Below, in pieces: positions 63,015 through 64,000 of a stretch of 64,000 bases of DNA. Location: positions 1,860,001 to 1,924,000 of the forward strand of contig NZ_CP046444.1 in assembly GCF_014083945.1 (NCBI RefSeq), given 5' to 3'. This DNA comes from Granulicella sp. 5B5 (GTDB taxonomy: Bacteria > Acidobacteriota > Terriglobia > Terriglobales > Acidobacteriaceae). Each line of letters starts with the position of its first letter. The first letter of the stretch is position 1. Position numbers and translations under genes: made by a program. The notes below the pieces were generated by a model, which had not been told where the DNA came from, did no database searches, and worked only from the letters and a program-made list of their open reading frames with translations.

Positions 63015-63500
63015 CTAGACCTGCGCGGCCACTGGCTCTGCGGCTTCAGCAGCGGCAGGCTCGGCAGCAACAGGTTCGGCAGCAACAGGCTCGGTCACAG
63101 CAGCCGGAACTTCCACCGCAGCCTCCGCGTTCACCTGCGGCAGCGCGCTACGCTTCACATGCGCATCGCGGTGGGCCTTGATCTTCGCCACGCGCTTGTT
63201 CTCCTCGTCCATGCGCACCGTGATGAACTTGATCACTGGCTCGCTTACGCGCAGACGACGCTCGATCTCCGAGACCAGCGACGCGGGCGCCTCAACGAGC
63301 AGCAGGATGTAAAAACCGTCGTTGAACTTGTTCACCGTGTATGCCAGGCGGCGACGGCCCATCTTCTGCTCGACGCGGCTGTTGGTCACAGCTCCACCGC
63401 CGTCCGTGATGTAGCCGCTGAAGGTGTCGATCAACTTGTCGATCTCGGCCTCTTCAACATCGGGCCGCACGATAAACATAATTTCGTAGGTGCGATTCAT
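63015..63500 (-). CDS. rpsF: 30S ribosomal protein S6 with acidic Ala/Glu/Pro tail
   Basis: ATG 63500 gives MNRTYEIMFIVRPDVEEAE and 161 residues. The S6 fold is complete by about residue 110 (EQKMGRRRLAYTVNKFNDGF, SEPVIKFITVRMDEENK). A repetitive tail follows with units of EPVAAEPVAAEPAAAEAAEP, ending VAAQV. Usual S6 length is 95-135 residues. S6 pairs with S18, whose own extension is basic here. A TTG-type longer frame to 63533 is not needed. Confidence 0.96.
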   Translation of the reverse strand: MNRTYEIMFIVRPDVEEAEIDKLIDTFSGYITDGGGAVTNSRVEQKMGRRRLAYTVNKFNDGFYILLLVEAPASLVSEIERRLRVSEPVIKFITVRMDEENKRVAKIKAHRDAHVKRSALPQVNAEAAVEVPAAVTEPVAAEPVAAEPAAAEAAEPVAAQV

Positions 63501-63639
63501 GGGTACTTCTTTCTGCGGGGTTCTGCCCCGCACCGCTTCGGTTCTGCTTCCGACCGAAACCGGTATGGAAGATCACTGCTGTCCTTAACGAGCAGAAAGT
63601 TCTGTTTCAAAGCCAGCGCAAATCTTTCGCGCTCTTCTC

Positions 63640-63667
63640 TACTCTCTACTCACTACTGTCTACTCAC
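63640..63667 (-). repeat. Heptanucleotide repeat at the pth 3' end
   Basis: Four in-phase units TACTCTC, TACTCAC, TACTGTC, TACTCAC. The pth stop codon TAG (63660-63662) is formed inside the last two units. Confidence 0.85.
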
Positions 63668-64000
63668 TGCCTTCAGGCCCAACCTTGCGGTTGAACTCAC
63701 TCATCGCCGCGCTGACACCCTTCGTCAACACAACCTCGACCGCGCGTACCGCCTCGTCGAGCACTTCATCCAACGCCGCCAGCTCCTTGTTTCTCATGGG
63801 AGCCAGCAGATAACTAGTACCGCCTGCCTTCACCTCGCGTCCGGATTCAAGCGGTGGTTTGCCCACTCCGATCCGGACCCGCGTCCACTCTTCCGTGCCC
63901 AGCACGCCGGAGATCGACTTCACTCCGTTGTGTCCTCCCGCCGAACCTCGCTCGCGTATCCGCAGCGTGCCCAACGGTATGGCCAGCTCATCGTAAAGGA
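63660..64000 (-). CDS. pth: Peptidyl-tRNA hydrolase, C-terminal part (starts outside the window)
   Basis: Only the last 113 codons or so are inside. Reading from the window edge gives LYDELAIPLGTLRIRERG, then SAGGHNGVKSISGVLG, the signature of bacterial Pth with the Asp and GGHNG motif near the active site. RVRIGVGKP and a Ala-rich C-terminal helix follow. Pth frees tRNA from peptidyl-tRNA drop-off products. The order pth-rpsF-rpsR-rplI is common in bacteria. Its stop codon lies in a heptanucleotide repeat. Confidence 0.94.
   Translation of the reverse strand, partial: LYDELAIPLGTLRIRERGSAGGHNGVKSISGVLGTEEWTRVRIGVGKPPLESGREVKAGGTSYLLAPMRNKELAALDEVLDEAVRAVEVVLTKGVSAAMSEFNRKVGPEGSE

Noticed and set aside
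1-64000. tRNA, rRNA or prophage genes
   Set aside because: I scanned for cloverleaf-like arms, rRNA signatures and phage or integrase proteins by eye and found none convincing; a tRNA search program would be needed to exclude a tRNA fully.

Overview
The window looks like chromosome of a soil bacterium of the phylum Acidobacteriota, class Terriglobia (Acidobacteriaceae-like: Granulicella, Edaphobacter, Terriglobus or relatives). This rests on high GC with strong third-position GC bias, four giant Oar-like TonB-dependent receptors (carboxypeptidase-regulatory domain plus plug and barrel), an Alternative Complex III operon, several ASPIC/UnbV FG-GAP proteins, and many short dispersed repeats. 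The placement is by pattern recognition; no database search was run.

Layout. (1) 1-10301, minus strand: respiratory operon reading actA-actB-actC-actD-actE-actF, a one-helix membrane protein, SCO copper chaperone, then coxB, which leaves the window. It would encode a quinol:cytochrome c (or direct oxidase) electron route. (2) 10.6-14.8 kb: a truncated AbrB/MazE-like ORF, an AlkA-type DNA glycosylase and a GH57/DUF3536 glycosidase behind a long hairpin leader. (3) 15.2-23.5 kb: two convergent Oar-like receptors separated by a perfect terminator hairpin, and a GntR/LacI hybrid regulator. (4) 23.8-37.6 kb: three ASPIC/UnbV FG-GAP proteins, a pentaheme cytochrome-TPR protein, a monoheme cytochrome c, a TPR protein and a third Oar-like receptor. 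(5) 38.0-44.8 kb: two tandem exported GH13 enzymes and an exported (alpha/alpha)6 glycosidase, separated by a dense patch of dispersed repeats. (6) 44.9-52.8 kb: an exported unknown, a large TPR protein and a heptaheme cytochrome-TPR protein, convergent with a fourth Oar-like receptor. (7) 53.3-58.9 kb: M19 dipeptidase, an unknown, an exported RidA with a Tat-exported flavin amine oxidase, and an orphan MacB-like permease. (8) 59.0-61.7 kb: a lower-GC pair (beta-propeller-like secreted protein, GT39-like membrane protein). (9) 61.8-64.0 kb: core pth-rpsF-rpsR-rplI operon, minus strand.

How the parts fit: the respiratory operon supplies aerobic electron transfer. The exported glycosidases and TonB-type receptors suggest growth on plant or microbial glucans. 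Regions 4 and 6 repeat one theme, exported TPR plus multiheme cytochrome (plus FG-GAP/ASPIC) beside an Oar receptor. This is the best candidate for an uncharacterised envelope redox or oxidative-uptake system. A second layer of structure is repetitive DNA: heptanucleotide repeats at gene 3' ends, TTCA/TTTA-loop hairpins and a 54-bp dispersed repeat that supplies a probable start codon.
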